A stretch of DNA of 64,000 bases, from assembly GCF_009649785.1 (NCBI RefSeq), contig NZ_WJOK01000002.1, positions 124,001 to 188,000 of the forward strand. Direction: 5' to 3'. The position numbers and the translations under genes are program-made. The notes beneath the pieces were generated by a model. That model was not told the DNA's origin and did no database searches. It saw nothing but the letters and a program-made list of their open reading frames with translations. Shown here piece by piece: positions 18,383-28,878 of the stretch (the first letter of the stretch is position 1; every line of letters starts with the position of its first letter). This stretch comes from Agrobacterium tumefaciens. GTDB lineage: Bacteria; Pseudomonadota; Alphaproteobacteria; Rhizobiales; Rhizobiaceae.

Positions 18383-19171
18383 CTATGTTGCAAGGGCTTT
18401 GACGGCAGCCAGCATCCTGTCGATATCCTGCGGCCGGGACAGCCGGTGGTCGCCATCGCGGATCAGCGTCAAGACGACGTCGTCGGCAGGAAGATGTTCG
18501 AGGAGCTTCAGCGCATGCTGATAGGGAACATCGGGATCGCGCATTCCCTGCAGGATGTGAACCGGGCAGCCCGTGGTAATGATGCCGGTGAGGACGCGGT
18601 TCTGCTGCCCGTCTTCCATCAGCGCGCGCGTAAAGATGTTTGGCTCGGGGCTGTATTCCGAATGTTCCTCGAAATAACCTTTTTCTTCAAGCGACCGTTT
18701 TTCCGCATCCGTGAGGCTCGGCTCTATCAGGTCCGCCGTGAAATCGGGGGCTGGCGCAATGAGGACCAGACCAGCGACGGACGGCGTGCCGCCGGCCTTG
18801 CGCAGTTCCTCAACCATGCGCAGCGCAATCCATCCACCCATCGACGAACCAATAAGGACGACGCGCGATGGCGCCTTTTCGCGCACGACGGCAAGTGCCT
18901 CTTCCAGCCATCTTGAAATCGTGCCCTTTTTGAAGTCACCGCCGGAAGCGCCGTGCCCGGAATAATCGAGCCGCAGGCACGCAATGCCGTTTTCCGCCGC
19001 AAAGCGGTCGAGTTCCACCGCCTTGGTTCCCGTCATGTCGGAACGGTAACCGCCGAGCCAGACAAGCGTGGGTGCATCTTCTCGTGAAGTTGACGGGCGG
19101 TGAAGGACGGCGATGTCGCGGGCGTCGTCGCCCATGCCTACACGCAGGAATTCAGCGGCTTGTTCTGTCAT
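18383..19171 (-). CDS. Alpha/beta hydrolase, ABHD10-like
   Basis: A 262-residue cytoplasmic hydrolase: PTLVWLGGYRSDMTGTKA (oxyanion region), CLRLDYSGHGASGG, nucleophile elbow VVLIGSSMGGWIALRM, acid in QGMRDPDVP, and catalytic His in IRDGDHRLSRPQD. It resembles the serine hydrolases related to mammalian ABHD10 (depalmitoylase or esterase). AGGAGA supports ATG 19171 over 19204. It is divergent from infC with a 187-base gap. The physiological substrate is unknown. Confidence 0.87.
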   Translation of the reverse strand: MTEQAAEFLRVGMGDDARDIAVLHRPSTSREDAPTLVWLGGYRSDMTGTKAVELDRFAAENGIACLRLDYSGHGASGGDFKKGTISRWLEEALAVVREKAPSRVVLIGSSMGGWIALRMVEELRKAGGTPSVAGLVLIAPAPDFTADLIEPSLTDAEKRSLEEKGYFEEHSEYSPEPNIFTRALMEDGQQNRVLTGIITTGCPVHILQGMRDPDVPYQHALKLLEHLPADDVVLTLIRDGDHRLSRPQDIDRMLAAVKALAT

Positions 19172-19358
19172 GTATATGCAATTCTCCTGAATTTCGCGCA
19201 ACAAAGGCGGCGTATTTGCAAAAACCGTGACAACAGGTGATCTTTTCGGGCAGATATGCTATTGACTTCGCCACGGCAATAACGACATTTCCGCCGCTTG
19301 TACCAAACAAGCTGTTTTTTGCCGATGTGATCCAGAAACAGATCAGGAGAATACGACC

Positions 19359-19895
19359 ATTCGCAGACCTTTCAAAGCCGATGCCCCCGTCAAGGAGGGC
19401 CCGCGCTCCAACCGGGAAATCCGGGTTCCCAGAGTTCAGCTTATTGATGAAGAGGGCCAGAACCTCGGTAGCATGCCGACGGACCAGGCTTTGAAAATGG
19501 CGGAGGATGCCGGTCTCGATCTCGTTGAGATTTCGCCGAACGCTGAACCGCCGGTATGCAAGATCCTCGATCTCGGCAAGCTTAAATACTCGACCCAGAA
19601 AAAAGCCGCTGAAGCGCGCAAGAAACAGAAGATCGTCGAGGTCAAGGAAATCAAGATGCGCCCCAACATCGACACGCATGACTATGACGTGAAGATGAAG
19701 GCGATGAACCGTTTCTTTGACGAAGGTGACAAGGTGAAGGTGACGCTGAAGTTCCGCGGCCGCGAAATGGCCCACCAGGAACTCGGCATGAAGCTTCTCC
19801 TCCAGGTGAAGGAAGATACCCAGGCGATTGCCAAGGTTGAAGCCGAGCCGAAGCTGGAAGGCCGTCAGATGATGATGGTTCTCGCGCCGAAATAA
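19359..19895 (+). CDS. infC: Translation initiation factor IF-3, ATT start
   Basis: A 178-residue IF-3 with N-domain ([38 protein letters not shown]), linker ([22 protein letters not shown]) and C-domain ([19 protein letters not shown]). The first ATG in this frame is at 19473, inside the N-domain, so the gene must begin earlier. ATT at 19359, nine bases after AGGAG (19345-19349), gives the N-terminus [25 protein letters not shown]-3 disfavours non-AUG starts, so the ATT allows self-limiting translation, as known for E. coli infC. Confidence 0.95.
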   Translation: MRRPFKADAPVKEGPRSNREIRVPRVQLIDEEGQNLGSMPTDQALKMAEDAGLDLVEISPNAEPPVCKILDLGKLKYSTQKKAAEARKKQKIVEVKEIKMRPNIDTHDYDVKMKAMNRFFDEGDKVKVTLKFRGREMAHQELGMKLLLQVKEDTQAIAKVEAEPKLEGRQMMMVLAPK

Positions 19896-19934
19896 CTCTT
19901 TCGCGCACGCCGCCCGGGCGGCATGAAGCACCAC

Positions 19935-19970
19935 CGCAAGGGGAAGTTCGTATTCCCCGTTGCGCTTTTA
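19935..19970 (+). terminator. Possible attenuator/terminator between infC and rpmI
   Basis: CGCAA-GGGGAA pairs with TTCCCC-(G)-TTGCG with one bulged base and a 7-base loop, followed by CTTTT. It lies in the 194-base gap before rpmI, where L20-dependent control or attenuation is known in other bacteria. It may be only partly effective, since the downstream genes must also be expressed. Confidence 0.45.
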
Positions 19971-20089
19971 ACCGACTGCGGTTATAAGCGCGCGTCCGAA
20001 CGGTCCGGCAGGGCATGCCGAGGCCGTTCCTGAATAGCTTGAAATAGGCCTCGTCTGCCTGTTTCGATACAAAAACACGGAGTAGCAAA

Positions 20090-20293
20090 ATGCCCAAGAT
20101 GAAGACGAAGTCCGCTGCAAAAAAGCGGTTCAAGATCACCGCCACCGGCAAGGTTGTTGCAGCCGCCGCCGGTAAGCGCCACGGCATGATCAAGCGTACC
20201 AACAAGTTCATTCGCGACGCGCGTGGAACCATGGTTCTCGCCGAAGCTGACGGCAAAAAAGTCGTCAAGAACTACCTGCCGAACGGTCTCTGA
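20090..20293 (+). CDS. rpmI: 50S ribosomal protein L35
   Basis: A 67-residue, very basic protein with the L35 opening [21 protein letters not shown] and the [15 protein letters not shown] core, closing on VKNYLPNGL. It packs into the large ribosomal subunit. It lies between infC and rplT in the standard order, 40 bases before rplT. Confidence 0.98.
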   Translation: MPKMKTKSAAKKRFKITATGKVVAAAAGKRHGMIKRTNKFIRDARGTMVLAEADGKKVVKNYLPNGL

Positions 20294-20333
20294 GACTTTT
20301 CCGCACTTTTGGACACTTTAAGGAGATCATGAC

Positions 20334-20738
20334 ATGGCACGCGTAAAACGTGGCGTAACTTCCCGCGCCAAGCACACCAAGACACTCAAGGCAGCCAAGG
20401 GCTTCTACGGCCGCCGCAAGAACACCATCCGCGCAGCTAAGGCTGCCGTGGATCGTTCCAAGCAGTACGCTTACCGCGACCGCAAGGTCAACAAGCGCAA
20501 CTTCCGCGCTCTGTGGATCCAGCGTATCAACGCTGCTGTTCGCGAATTCGGCCTGACCTACGGCCGCTTCATCGACGGCCTGAACAAGGCTGGCATCGAA
20601 GTTGACCGCAAGGTTCTGTCCGACATGGCTATCCATGAGCCGGCAGCATTCGGCGTGCTCGTCGAGACCGCGAAGAAGGCTCTTGAGTACCTCAAGGAAG
20701 CTGGTACGACCAACGAGTTTGAAACCGCTGTAAAGTAA
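20334..20738 (+). CDS. rplT: 50S ribosomal protein L20
   Basis: A 134-residue protein with [29 protein letters not shown] at the basic N-terminal extension and the globular core [41 protein letters not shown]20 is needed early in 50S assembly and in other species represses its own operon. AAGGAGA precedes the ATG. A strong terminator follows. Confidence 0.98.
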   Translation: MARVKRGVTSRAKHTKTLKAAKGFYGRRKNTIRAAKAAVDRSKQYAYRDRKVNKRNFRALWIQRINAAVREFGLTYGRFIDGLNKAGIEVDRKVLSDMAIHEPAAFGVLVETAKKALEYLKEAGTTNEFETAVK

Positions 20739-20768
20739 TTACGGCGCGGACAATCTGTTGTTCATTTG

Positions 20769-20800
20769 AAACCCGCGCCGGTCCTCCGGCGCGGGTTTTT
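20769..20800 (+). terminator. Rho-independent terminator after rplT
   Basis: A perfect 13-bp stem AAACCCGCGCCGG / CCGGCGCGGGTTT with a TCCT loop and following T-run, 30 bases after the rplT stop. It separates the ribosomal genes from the kinase-like/pheST genes. Confidence 0.92.
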
Positions 20801-20903
20801 CGTTTTCAGTTTCTGATACAGCTCTATCGGCGTTTTTTAATTTAGAAATTTAGAAGAGTTGGAGTATTCACGCCGTTTGAAGCGAAATCCTTGGTGGACG
20901 GAA

Positions 20904-21782
20904 ATGCTGGTCAATAAAATTGAGGTTGTGGAAGCAGAAGGCTTTCGCGTTCATCTCGACGATGACGACATCGCAACCCTGATGCGCGTCCTCCTGAAAA
21001 GTGACCGGCGCATTCAAAAGGTCGAGCTCTCGCAATTGACGGTGTGGATCAAACGGCAGGGCACGGAACGTGTGACCTGGTGGATGAAAATGCAGAAGCT
21101 GCTGTCAAAACTTCTGCCTTATGCTTTTCTTCGCCCTTCTGAACCGCTGGACGGCGCCGGCCTCATGCAGCGAGAGCTGGAAACGTTGCAGCAGTTCCAG
21201 CAAGGCGGTTTCCCGGTTCCGCCGCTGATCTACTCGTCGCGCACAGCAATGGTGTTGGGAGATGTCGGTCCGACGCTCATGGAGCGGATGGATGCGCTAA
21301 AGGCGTCCGATCCGGTGCAACATGACGCCTTGCTTGTGAAATCCGCAGAAGCGCTTGGCGAGCTGCATGCGGCGGGCCTCTGCCACGGCCGCCCGCATGT
21401 GCGTGACTTCTTTATAAAAGACGACCGTATCGGTTTCATGGATTTCGAGGAGCGCCCTCAGGAGGCCATGCCGCTGGAGACGGCGCAGGCGCGCGATATC
21501 TGGCTGCTGTTTTTGCAGGTCGCGACCCGCGCCTGCGATGCGCCTAAAACCTGCGACGCCGCCTTTGCCCGCTGGCGTGAAAACGCCCCGCCGCGGGCGC
21601 TTGAAGAATTGTGCCGTCTGATCGGCATTCTGGGGCGATTTTTACCGCTTGCCCGGTTGATCGGGCGCGTGCGGATGGGTAGTGATCTGCGACGCTTTAT
21701 CATGGCGACCGACTATCTGATGAATGCTGTGAACCCCGAAGCCGCTGTTAAAAATACCGGCAAGGCAGGAAAAGATGACTGA
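20904..21782 (+). CDS. Kinase-like protein (Kdo/WaaP-BUD32-type fold), upstream of pheS
   Basis: A 292-residue protein resembling small lipopolysaccharide/BUD32-type kinases. The catalytic region reads [36 protein letters not shown], matching an HxD-like catalytic loop followed by a DFE metal-binding motif. Databases often label such proteins protein phosphatases; the sequence supports a kinase fold instead. ATG 20904 follows GGACGG; a TTG at 20859 would add 15 residues. It overlaps pheS by eight bases, so the two are translationally coupled. The substrate is unknown. Confidence 0.75.
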   Translation: MLVNKIEVVEAEGFRVHLDDDDIATLMRVLLKSDRRIQKVELSQLTVWIKRQGTERVTWWMKMQKLLSKLLPYAFLRPSEPLDGAGLMQRELETLQQFQQGGFPVPPLIYSSRTAMVLGDVGPTLMERMDALKASDPVQHDALLVKSAEALGELHAAGLCHGRPHVRDFFIKDDRIGFMDFEERPQEAMPLETAQARDIWLLFLQVATRACDAPKTCDAAFARWRENAPPRALEELCRLIGILGRFLPLARLIGRVRMGSDLRRFIMATDYLMNAVNPEAAVKNTGKAGKDD

Positions 21783-22857
21783 ACTTGATACCTTGAAATC
21801 GCAACTGATGTCGGAGATCGCCGCCGCCGCTGATGAGCCGGCCATCGAAGCCGTGCGCGTCTCCGCGCTTGGCAAGAAGGGCTCGGTTTCGGAGCTTCTG
21901 AAGACGCTGGGGTCGATGACGCCGGAAGAGCGCCAGACCCGGGGCGCTGCCATCAACCAGCTCAAGACCGAAATCACCGACCTGATCGGTGAACGCAAGA
22001 GTGGCCTGAAAGATGCCGCGATTGCCGCCCGCCTGAAGGCGGAAACGCTTGATGTCAGCCTGCCGGTCCGCCAGTCTCCGACCGAGCGCGGCCGCATTCA
22101 TCCGATCAGCCAGATCGTCGATGAAATCACCGCGATCTTTGCGGATATGGGCTTCTCGATCGCCGAAGGTCCGGATATCGAAACGGACTATTACAACTTC
22201 ACGGCGCTGAATTTCCCTGAAGGCCATCCGGCCCGCGAAATGCATGACACCTTCTTCTTCCAGCCGGATGAAAACGGCGAGCGCAAGGTGCTGCGCACGC
22301 ACACCTCGCCGGTGCAGATCCGCACCATGGAAAGCCAGAAGCCGCCGATCCGCATCGTCATTCCGGGCAAGACCTATCGTCAGGATTCCGATGCCACCCA
22401 TTCGCCGATGTTCCATCAGGTGGAAGGTCTGGTGATCGACAAGAAGGCCCATGTTGGCAATCTGCGCTGGGTACTTGAAGAGTTCTGCAAGACCTTCTTT
22501 GAGGTGGATAGCGTTGTCATGCGCTTCCGCCCGTCGTTCTTCCCCTTCACGGAGCCGAGCTTCGAGGTGGATATTCAGTGCGACCGCTCCGGCCCGATCG
22601 TCAAGTTCGGCGAAGGCAACGACTGGATGGAAATCCTTGGCTGCGGCATGGTGCACCCGAATGTGCTGCGCGCCGGCGGTCTGGACCCGGATGAATATCA
22701 GGGCTTTGCCTGGGGCATGGGCCTCGACCGCATCGCCATGCTGAAATACGGCATGCCGGACCTGCGTGACTTCTTCAACGCCGATGTCCGCTGGATGAAC
22801 CACTACGGCTTCCGCCCGCTCGACATGCCGACGCTGTTCGGCGGTTTGAGCGTTTAA
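21775..22857 (+). CDS. pheS: Phenylalanyl-tRNA synthetase alpha subunit
   Basis: A 360-residue class II synthetase subunit of normal length. It has an N-terminal coiled coil, then motif 1 ([22 protein letters not shown]), motif 2 ([25 protein letters not shown]) and motif 3 ([22 protein letters not shown]). It charges tRNA-Phe in the cytoplasm as an alpha2-beta2 tetramer with PheT, encoded 24 bases downstream. The ATG lies within the end of the kinase-like gene. Confidence 0.98.
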   Translation: MTELDTLKSQLMSEIAAAADEPAIEAVRVSALGKKGSVSELLKTLGSMTPEERQTRGAAINQLKTEITDLIGERKSGLKDAAIAARLKAETLDVSLPVRQSPTERGRIHPISQIVDEITAIFADMGFSIAEGPDIETDYYNFTALNFPEGHPAREMHDTFFFQPDENGERKVLRTHTSPVQIRTMESQKPPIRIVIPGKTYRQDSDATHSPMFHQVEGLVIDKKAHVGNLRWVLEEFCKTFFEVDSVVMRFRPSFFPFTEPSFEVDIQCDRSGPIVKFGEGNDWMEILGCGMVHPNVLRAGGLDPDEYQGFAWGMGLDRIAMLKYGMPDLRDFFNADVRWMNHYGFRPLDMPTLFGGLSV

Positions 22858-22881
22858 TCCGGTTAGCCAAGGAGCAAAGAC

Positions 22882-25305
22882 ATGAAATTCACTCTTTCCT
22901 GGCTGAAAGAGCATCTCGAAACGGATGCGACGCTGGACGAGATTTGCGAACGGTTGACGGCGATCGGGCTTGAGGTCGAGGACGTCGACGACAAGGCGGC
23001 CTATAAGCCTTTCGTCATTGCCAAGGTCGTCTCCGCCGAAAAACATCCCGAGGCCGACCGCCTCAAGGTGTTGATGGTGGATGCCGGTGACGGCAAGCCG
23101 GTGCAGATCGTCTGCGGCGCACCGAATGCGCGCGCCGGCCTCGTCGGTGCGCTGGCGCGTCCTGGCGTTTACGTTCCGGGCATCGATGTCACGCTTGCCG
23201 TCGGCAAGATACGCGGTGTCGAAAGCCACGGCATGATGTGCTCCGAAAAAGAGCTGAACATTTCCGACGATCACGACGGCATCATCGATCTGCCGGAAGA
23301 CGCGCCGGTCGGCACTTCTTTCGCGACCTATGCCGGACTTGACGATCCGGTCATCGAGATCAATCTGACGCCAAACCGCCCGGATTGCACCTCGATCTAT
23401 GGCATCGCCCGCGATCTCGCCGCTTCCGGTCTCGGCAAGCTCAAGACCAAGCCAGCGCCGTCCTTCAAGGTCGAAGGCTCAACCCCGGTCGACGTGAAGC
23501 TGGAGCTGGATGACGCGGCGCTCTGCCCCGGCTTTTCGCTGCGCATCGTGCGCGGTGTGAAGAACGGCCCGAGCCCGAAGTGGATGCAGCAGCGTCTGAT
23601 GGCGATCGGCCTGCGTCCCATCAATGCGCTCGTGGACATCACCAACTACATGACCTTCGATCAGGGCCGGCCGATGCACGTCTTCGATGCCGCCAAGGTC
23701 AAAGGTGATCTGACGGTCCGCCGTGCGAAGGAGGGTGAGACGATCCTCGCGCTTGATCAGCGCGAATACAAGCTCGGCCCGAACAATGTCGTCATCGCCG
23801 ATGAAAAAGGCCTTGAGTCGATCGGTGGCGTCATGGGTGGCGAACATTCCGGCTGCGACGAAAACACGGTCGATGTGCTGATCGAATCCGCTCTCTGGGA
23901 TCCGATTAACATTGCCAAGACCGGTCGCTCGCTCGGCATCATTACCGATGCGCGTTATCGCTTCGAGCGCGGCGTCGATCCGGAATATATGGTTCCGGGT
24001 CTGGAACGCACCACCGAACTGGTTCTGGAACTCTGCGGCGGCGTTGCCGGCGAAGCCAAGGTCGTCGGTTACAAGGGGCATCAGCCCAAGGTCGTTGATT
24101 TTCCGCTCTCGGAAGTGAAGCGTCTGACCGGCCTAGAAGTTTCGGCGGAAAAAAACCTGGCCATTCTCAAGGGTCTCGGTTTCGGCATCGAGGGAACGGG
24201 CGAGCGTGTTTCCGTCACCGTGCCGTCCTGGCGCCCGGATGTCGACGGCAAGGCCGATCTGGTGGAAGAGGTCATGCGCATTCATGGCGTCGACAACATC
24301 AAGCCGGAACCGCTGGAGAGCTTCGGTGCCGTCAACGGCCGCATCTTGACGACGCTGCAGGTGCGCACCCGCACCGCGCGCCGTGCGCTTGCCAGCCGTG
24401 GCATGCTGGAGGCCGTCACGTGGTCCTTCATCCCGGAAGCTCACGCGAAGCTTTTCGGTGGCGGTTCGCCCGCTCTGAAACTGGCCAACCCCATCGCGGC
24501 CGATATGTCGGATATGCGTCCTTCGCTTCTGCCGGGCCTTCTGACCGCAGCACAGCGCAATGCCGACAAGGGCCATGGCGATGTGGCAATCTTCGAGGTC
24601 TCCGGCACCTATGAGGGTGACACGCCAGACACCCAGCGCCGTGTTGCCGGCGGTGTACGCCGTGGCACGGCCTCGCTCGCAGGCAGCGGCCGCATGTGGT
24701 CCAATGCCACAAAGGGCGGCGGCAAGCCGGTGGATGTCTATGACGCCAAGGCCGATGCGCTTTCGGTGCTTGAAGCCTGCGGCCTGCCGATGGCCAATGT
24801 GCAGATCGAGGCCGGCGCTCCCGGCTGGTATCACCCTGGCCGCTCCGGCACCATCAAGATGGGTCCGAAGGTCGTGCTCGGCTATTTCGGTGAATTCCAC
24901 CCGAAGACTCTGTCAGAGCTGGATGTTTCCGGTGTCTATAGCGGTTTCGAGATCTATCTCGACGCCATGCCGGAGCCGAAGAAGAAGGCGACCCGCACAA
25001 AGCCGGCCCTTGAGCTTTCGCCCTTCCAGGCGGTCAAGCGCGACTTCGCCTTCGTGGTCGACAAGTCGGTCGAGGCAGGCGCCATCATCAAGGCTGCAAC
25101 AAGCGCTGATCGGAAGCTGATCACCGGCGTCAATGTCTTTGACGTCTTCGAAGGTGCATCGCTTGGTGAAAGCCGAAAGTCCATCGCCATTGAAGTTCAG
25201 ATCCAGCCGGTCGACAAGACGCTGACGGACGAGGATTTCGAGGCGCTGACCGCAAAGATCGTCGGTAATGTCGAGAAATCGACGGGCGGCGTGCTGAGAG
25301 CGTAA
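22882..25305 (+). CDS. pheT: Phenylalanyl-tRNA synthetase beta subunit
   Basis: An 807-residue subunit of expected length. In order: the EMAP/tRNA-binding domain ([27 protein letters not shown]), B3/B4 editing domain ([38 protein letters not shown]), B5 domain, catalytic-like core, and C-terminal FDX-ACB anticodon-binding domain ([22 protein letters not shown]). AAGGAG precedes the start. It forms the tetramer with PheS and edits mischarged Tyr-tRNA-Phe. Confidence 0.98.
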   Translation: MKFTLSWLKEHLETDATLDEICERLTAIGLEVEDVDDKAAYKPFVIAKVVSAEKHPEADRLKVLMVDAGDGKPVQIVCGAPNARAGLVGALARPGVYVPGIDVTLAVGKIRGVESHGMMCSEKELNISDDHDGIIDLPEDAPVGTSFATYAGLDDPVIEINLTPNRPDCTSIYGIARDLAASGLGKLKTKPAPSFKVEGSTPVDVKLELDDAALCPGFSLRIVRGVKNGPSPKWMQQRLMAIGLRPINALVDITNYMTFDQGRPMHVFDAAKVKGDLTVRRAKEGETILALDQREYKLGPNNVVIADEKGLESIGGVMGGEHSGCDENTVDVLIESALWDPINIAKTGRSLGIITDARYRFERGVDPEYMVPGLERTTELVLELCGGVAGEAKVVGYKGHQPKVVDFPLSEVKRLTGLEVSAEKNLAILKGLGFGIEGTGERVSVTVPSWRPDVDGKADLVEEVMRIHGVDNIKPEPLESFGAVNGRILTTLQVRTRTARRALASRGMLEAVTWSFIPEAHAKLFGGGSPALKLANPIAADMSDMRPSLLPGLLTAAQRNADKGHGDVAIFEVSGTYEGDTPDTQRRVAGGVRRGTASLAGSGRMWSNATKGGGKPVDVYDAKADALSVLEACGLPMANVQIEAGAPGWYHPGRSGTIKMGPKVVLGYFGEFHPKTLSELDVSGVYSGFEIYLDAMPEPKKKATRTKPALELSPFQAVKRDFAFVVDKSVEAGAIIKAATSADRKLITGVNVFDVFEGASLGESRKSIAIEVQIQPVDKTLTDEDFEALTAKIVGNVEKSTGGVLRA

Positions 25306-25325
25306 AGCTCTGTTTCCATGAATTG

Positions 25326-25357
25326 AAAAAGCCGAGGCAGTCGCCTCGGCTTTTTTT
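25326..25357 (+). terminator. Rho-independent terminator after pheT
   Basis: An 8-bp stem GCCGAGGC / GCCTCGGC with an AGTC loop, bracketed by AAAAA and seven T. It ends pheT and can act in reverse on the convergent aldo/keto reductase gene, whose stop is five bases away. Confidence 0.92.
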
Positions 25358-25361
25358 GTTT

Positions 25362-26363
<1,002 letters not shown>

Positions 26364-26460
26364 CTGTTCGTCCTTCCATGAGGAACCGCCCGTTGTCAGG
26401 GGCGTGGTGAGAAGATAGCGCCCTAAGACGGCAAAAATAATCGCTGCAAATCGTTGCGGG

Positions 26461-26481
26461 TTGTTCTATTATTTAGAACAA
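26461..26481. promoter_or_regulatory. Palindrome overlapping the LysR start, likely operator
   Basis: TTGTTCTA-TTATT-TAGAACAA is a perfect 8-bp inverted repeat with a 5-base spacer. Its last base is the A of the LysR start codon. A T-N11-A element of this kind between divergent LysR and target genes fits an autoregulatory LysR site. Confidence 0.65.
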
Positions 26482-27371
26482 TGAACCGTGTGCAACTCTC
26501 TCAACTCGCTGTCCTCGCTGCCGTTGCCGAAGGCCGCAGCTTTCGTAAAGCTGCCGCCGAACTTGCCATTGCGCCTTCCGCCGTCAGCCATGCAGTATCG
26601 TCGCTCGAAGCGAGCCTTGGCCTGCGCCTGCTGCATCGTACCACCCGCAGCGTTTCGCCGACAGAGGAGGGCAGGCGGCTTCTCGAGACGCTTGGGCCGG
26701 CCCTTGCTGAAATCGATGCCGTCATCGATACGCTTGCCGAGCATGGCGGAAGGCCGGCCGGACCGTTGCGGATAACCCTGCCAAGACTTGCGGCGGAGGA
26801 CCTGATCATGCCCCGGCTTGGCGAGTTCCTGCGGCTATATCCAGATATCTCGCTGGAGATTTCGACCGATGACCGCTTCGAGGATATTGTCGCGAAAGGT
26901 TTCGATGCCGGCCTGCGGCTCGGCGAGAATCTTGAAGCGGATATGATTGCCGTGAAGGCGAGCGGCCCATGGCGTGGCGCGATTGTCGGCGCGCCCACCT
27001 ATTTCGAAGAAAATCTGCCGCCCCGTGAGCCGAGGGATTTGATGCGGCATCGCTGTATTCTCCGTCGCTTCTCCAGTGGTCTGCTCTACCGCTGGGAGCT
27101 GGAAAAGGACGGCAGACCTTTGGTGGTCGATGTGCAGGGGCCGCTCATCCTGTCGGACCAGAGCCTTATTCGCCGGGCGGCGATCGACGGCGCGGGTCTG
27201 GCTTTCGTTTTCGAACAGCGCGTAGAAGACGACATCAAGGAAGGCAGGCTGGTCCGGGTGCTGGAGGACTGGTGTGCGCCCTTCGATGGTTTTTATATCT
27301 ATTACCCCTCGCGCCGGCAGATGCGCCCGGCGCTAAGGGCTTTCGTGGATTTCTTCCGCTTCAGAGGGTGA
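26481..27371 (+). CDS. LysR-family transcriptional regulator
   Basis: A 296-residue protein. The N-terminal winged HTH (NRVQLSQLAVLAAVAEGRSFRKAAAELAIAPSAVSHAVSSLEASLGLRLLHRTTRSVSPTEEG) is followed by a LysR substrate-binding domain (GPLRITLPRLAAEDLIMPRLGEFLRLYPDISLEI). ATG 26481 gives the standard start; the frame from 26454 would include the palindrome. It is divergent from the aldo/keto reductase, its likely target. Its stop abuts that of the convergent GNAT gene. Confidence 0.92.
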   Translation: MNRVQLSQLAVLAAVAEGRSFRKAAAELAIAPSAVSHAVSSLEASLGLRLLHRTTRSVSPTEEGRRLLETLGPALAEIDAVIDTLAEHGGRPAGPLRITLPRLAAEDLIMPRLGEFLRLYPDISLEISTDDRFEDIVAKGFDAGLRLGENLEADMIAVKASGPWRGAIVGAPTYFEENLPPREPRDLMRHRCILRRFSSGLLYRWELEKDGRPLVVDVQGPLILSDQSLIRRAAIDGAGLAFVFEQRVEDDIKEGRLVRVLEDWCAPFDGFYIYYPSRRQMRPALRAFVDFFRFRG

Positions 27372-27815
27372 TCAGAACTTGATGCGATAGCGGATATGGC
27401 CGTCGCTTTTGACGTAGCTGTCGTAAAGCTTCTGGGCACGGTGATTGTGCTCGTCCGTGTTCCAGTAAAGCCGGGACCAGCCGTTTTCCTTGCATATGGC
27501 AATGAGGTCATCCATCAGCGCCCGGCCTGTTCCCTTGCCGCGGATCGCGCCGTCAACGAACAGGTCTTCCAGATAGCAGTCGGGCGTTTTCACCCAGGTG
27601 GAATCATGGAAGTGATGGATGGCGAAACCGGCCATCCTGTCGCCCAGAAGAGCCACGCGCATTGAAACGCGTGATGCCGGATCGAGGACACGCGCCCATG
27701 TATGGTCCGTAACTTCCTCGGCAAGGTGTACGTTATAGAAGGCGAGATAGTCGTGCCACAGGCGCAGCCATTCCGCCCGGTCTTCCGGCTCCGCGTCGCG
27801 AATTACAAGGTCCAT
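27372..27815 (-). CDS. GNAT-family N-acetyltransferase
   Basis: A 147-residue enzyme with YLEDLFVDGAIRGKGTGRALMDDLIAICKENGWSRLYWNTDEHNHRAQKLYDSY, the classic Gcn5 acetyl-CoA loop and following helix, of the diamine/thialysine-acetyltransferase-like type. It begins one base after the stop of the upstream aldo/keto reductase gene on the same strand, so the two are one operon. The acceptor is not determined. Confidence 0.88.
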   Translation of the reverse strand: MDLVIRDAEPEDRAEWLRLWHDYLAFYNVHLAEEVTDHTWARVLDPASRVSMRVALLGDRMAGFAIHHFHDSTWVKTPDCYLEDLFVDGAIRGKGTGRALMDDLIAICKENGWSRLYWNTDEHNHRAQKLYDSYVKSDGHIRYRIKF

Positions 27816-27816
27816 G

Positions 27817-28767
27817 TCACGCGCCCGCCTTGTCGAGCAGCGTCATCATCTCATCCGTCAGCTTGAGATTGACGGCGCGTTTGAAGCTTTCGAGTTGCGG
27901 CAGGCTGGTGGCGCTGGCAATCGGTGCCGTTACGGCCTTCTTCCGCAATAGCCACGCCAGCGCGATATCGGCAAGCTTGGCTCCGGTTTCCACGGCAACC
28001 GCATCCATGGCGCCCAGAACGGCAAGGCCGCGGGCGTTGACATATTCACCCACCCGGTAGCTGCGGGCGACGCCCTCGGTATCCGCCTTGGCGCGATATT
28101 TCCCGGTGAGGAACCCTGCCGCGAGGCTATAATAATTGATGACACCAATTTCCTGGGCGACGCAAAGATCGGCAAGCGGGCCTTCGAAATCCGCACGGTT
28201 GTAGAGATTATATTCCGGCTGCAGCACATCGTAACGGGGCAGATCGTTCTTCGCGGCCGTGTCCAGCGCTTCCTGAAGCTGGCTCACCGAATAGTTGGAG
28301 CACCCGATGGCGCGTATCTTTCCCTGTTCCTTCAGCTTTGCAAAGGCTGCAAGCGTTTCCTCCAGCGGCACATCCGCGTCCGGCTTATGGGCGAGGTAGA
28401 GATCGATATAGTCGGTTTGCAGGCGCTTCAGCGAGGCGTCGACAGCCTCTGCGATCCATTTGGCGCTAAGGCCTGTCTTCTGACCGCGATTGTCGAAACC
28501 GACCTTGGTAACGATCACCGCGTCCTCACGCTTGACGCTCGACTGTTTCAGCCATTTTCCGATGATTGCTTCCGACTCGCCGCCCTCATGCCCGTCCACC
28601 CAGGCGGAATAGACGTCTGCCGTGTCGATGGCGTTGAACCCGGCGTCGAAAAATGCATCGAGCAGGGCAAAGGAAGTCTTCTCGTCCGCTGTCCAGCCGA
28701 ACACGTTGCCGCCGAAGACGATCGGGGCGATGGAGAGGCCGGTGCGGCCAAGGCTTCGTTTTTCCAC
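27817..28767 (-). CDS. Aldo/keto reductase (second)
   Basis: A 316-residue reductase. It has EKRSLGRTGLSIAPIVFGGNVFGWT, Asp/Tyr in FNAIDTADVYSAW, Lys in AVIVTKVGF, and His in IDLYLAHKPDADVP. It resembles AKR11/12-type sugar or aldehyde reductases. The GTG at 28767 is taken as start because CAGGAG lies a few bases upstream and the family N-terminus begins there; the open frame extends to 28848 without a good ribosome site. First gene of an operon with the GNAT gene. Confidence 0.88.
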   Translation of the reverse strand: MEKRSLGRTGLSIAPIVFGGNVFGWTADEKTSFALLDAFFDAGFNAIDTADVYSAWVDGHEGGESEAIIGKWLKQSSVKREDAVIVTKVGFDNRGQKTGLSAKWIAEAVDASLKRLQTDYIDLYLAHKPDADVPLEETLAAFAKLKEQGKIRAIGCSNYSVSQLQEALDTAAKNDLPRYDVLQPEYNLYNRADFEGPLADLCVAQEIGVINYYSLAAGFLTGKYRAKADTEGVARSYRVGEYVNARGLAVLGAMDAVAVETGAKLADIALAWLLRKKAVTAPIASATSLPQLESFKRAVNLKLTDEMMTLLDKAGA

Positions 28768-28878
28768 GGGGAATGCTCCTGTTGCTGTCTTTGGCGGCAA
28801 GGTTATCAACTGCTTGCCGGCATAACCATTCAATTCCTTTGATGGCATTCATCAGGCAACGGGCAAAAGCGGGTGAGA

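Noticed and set aside
21748-23274. 508-codon minus-strand frame across pheS and pheT
   Set aside because: A shadow of two certain genes; it ignores their boundaries and has no recognisable domain.
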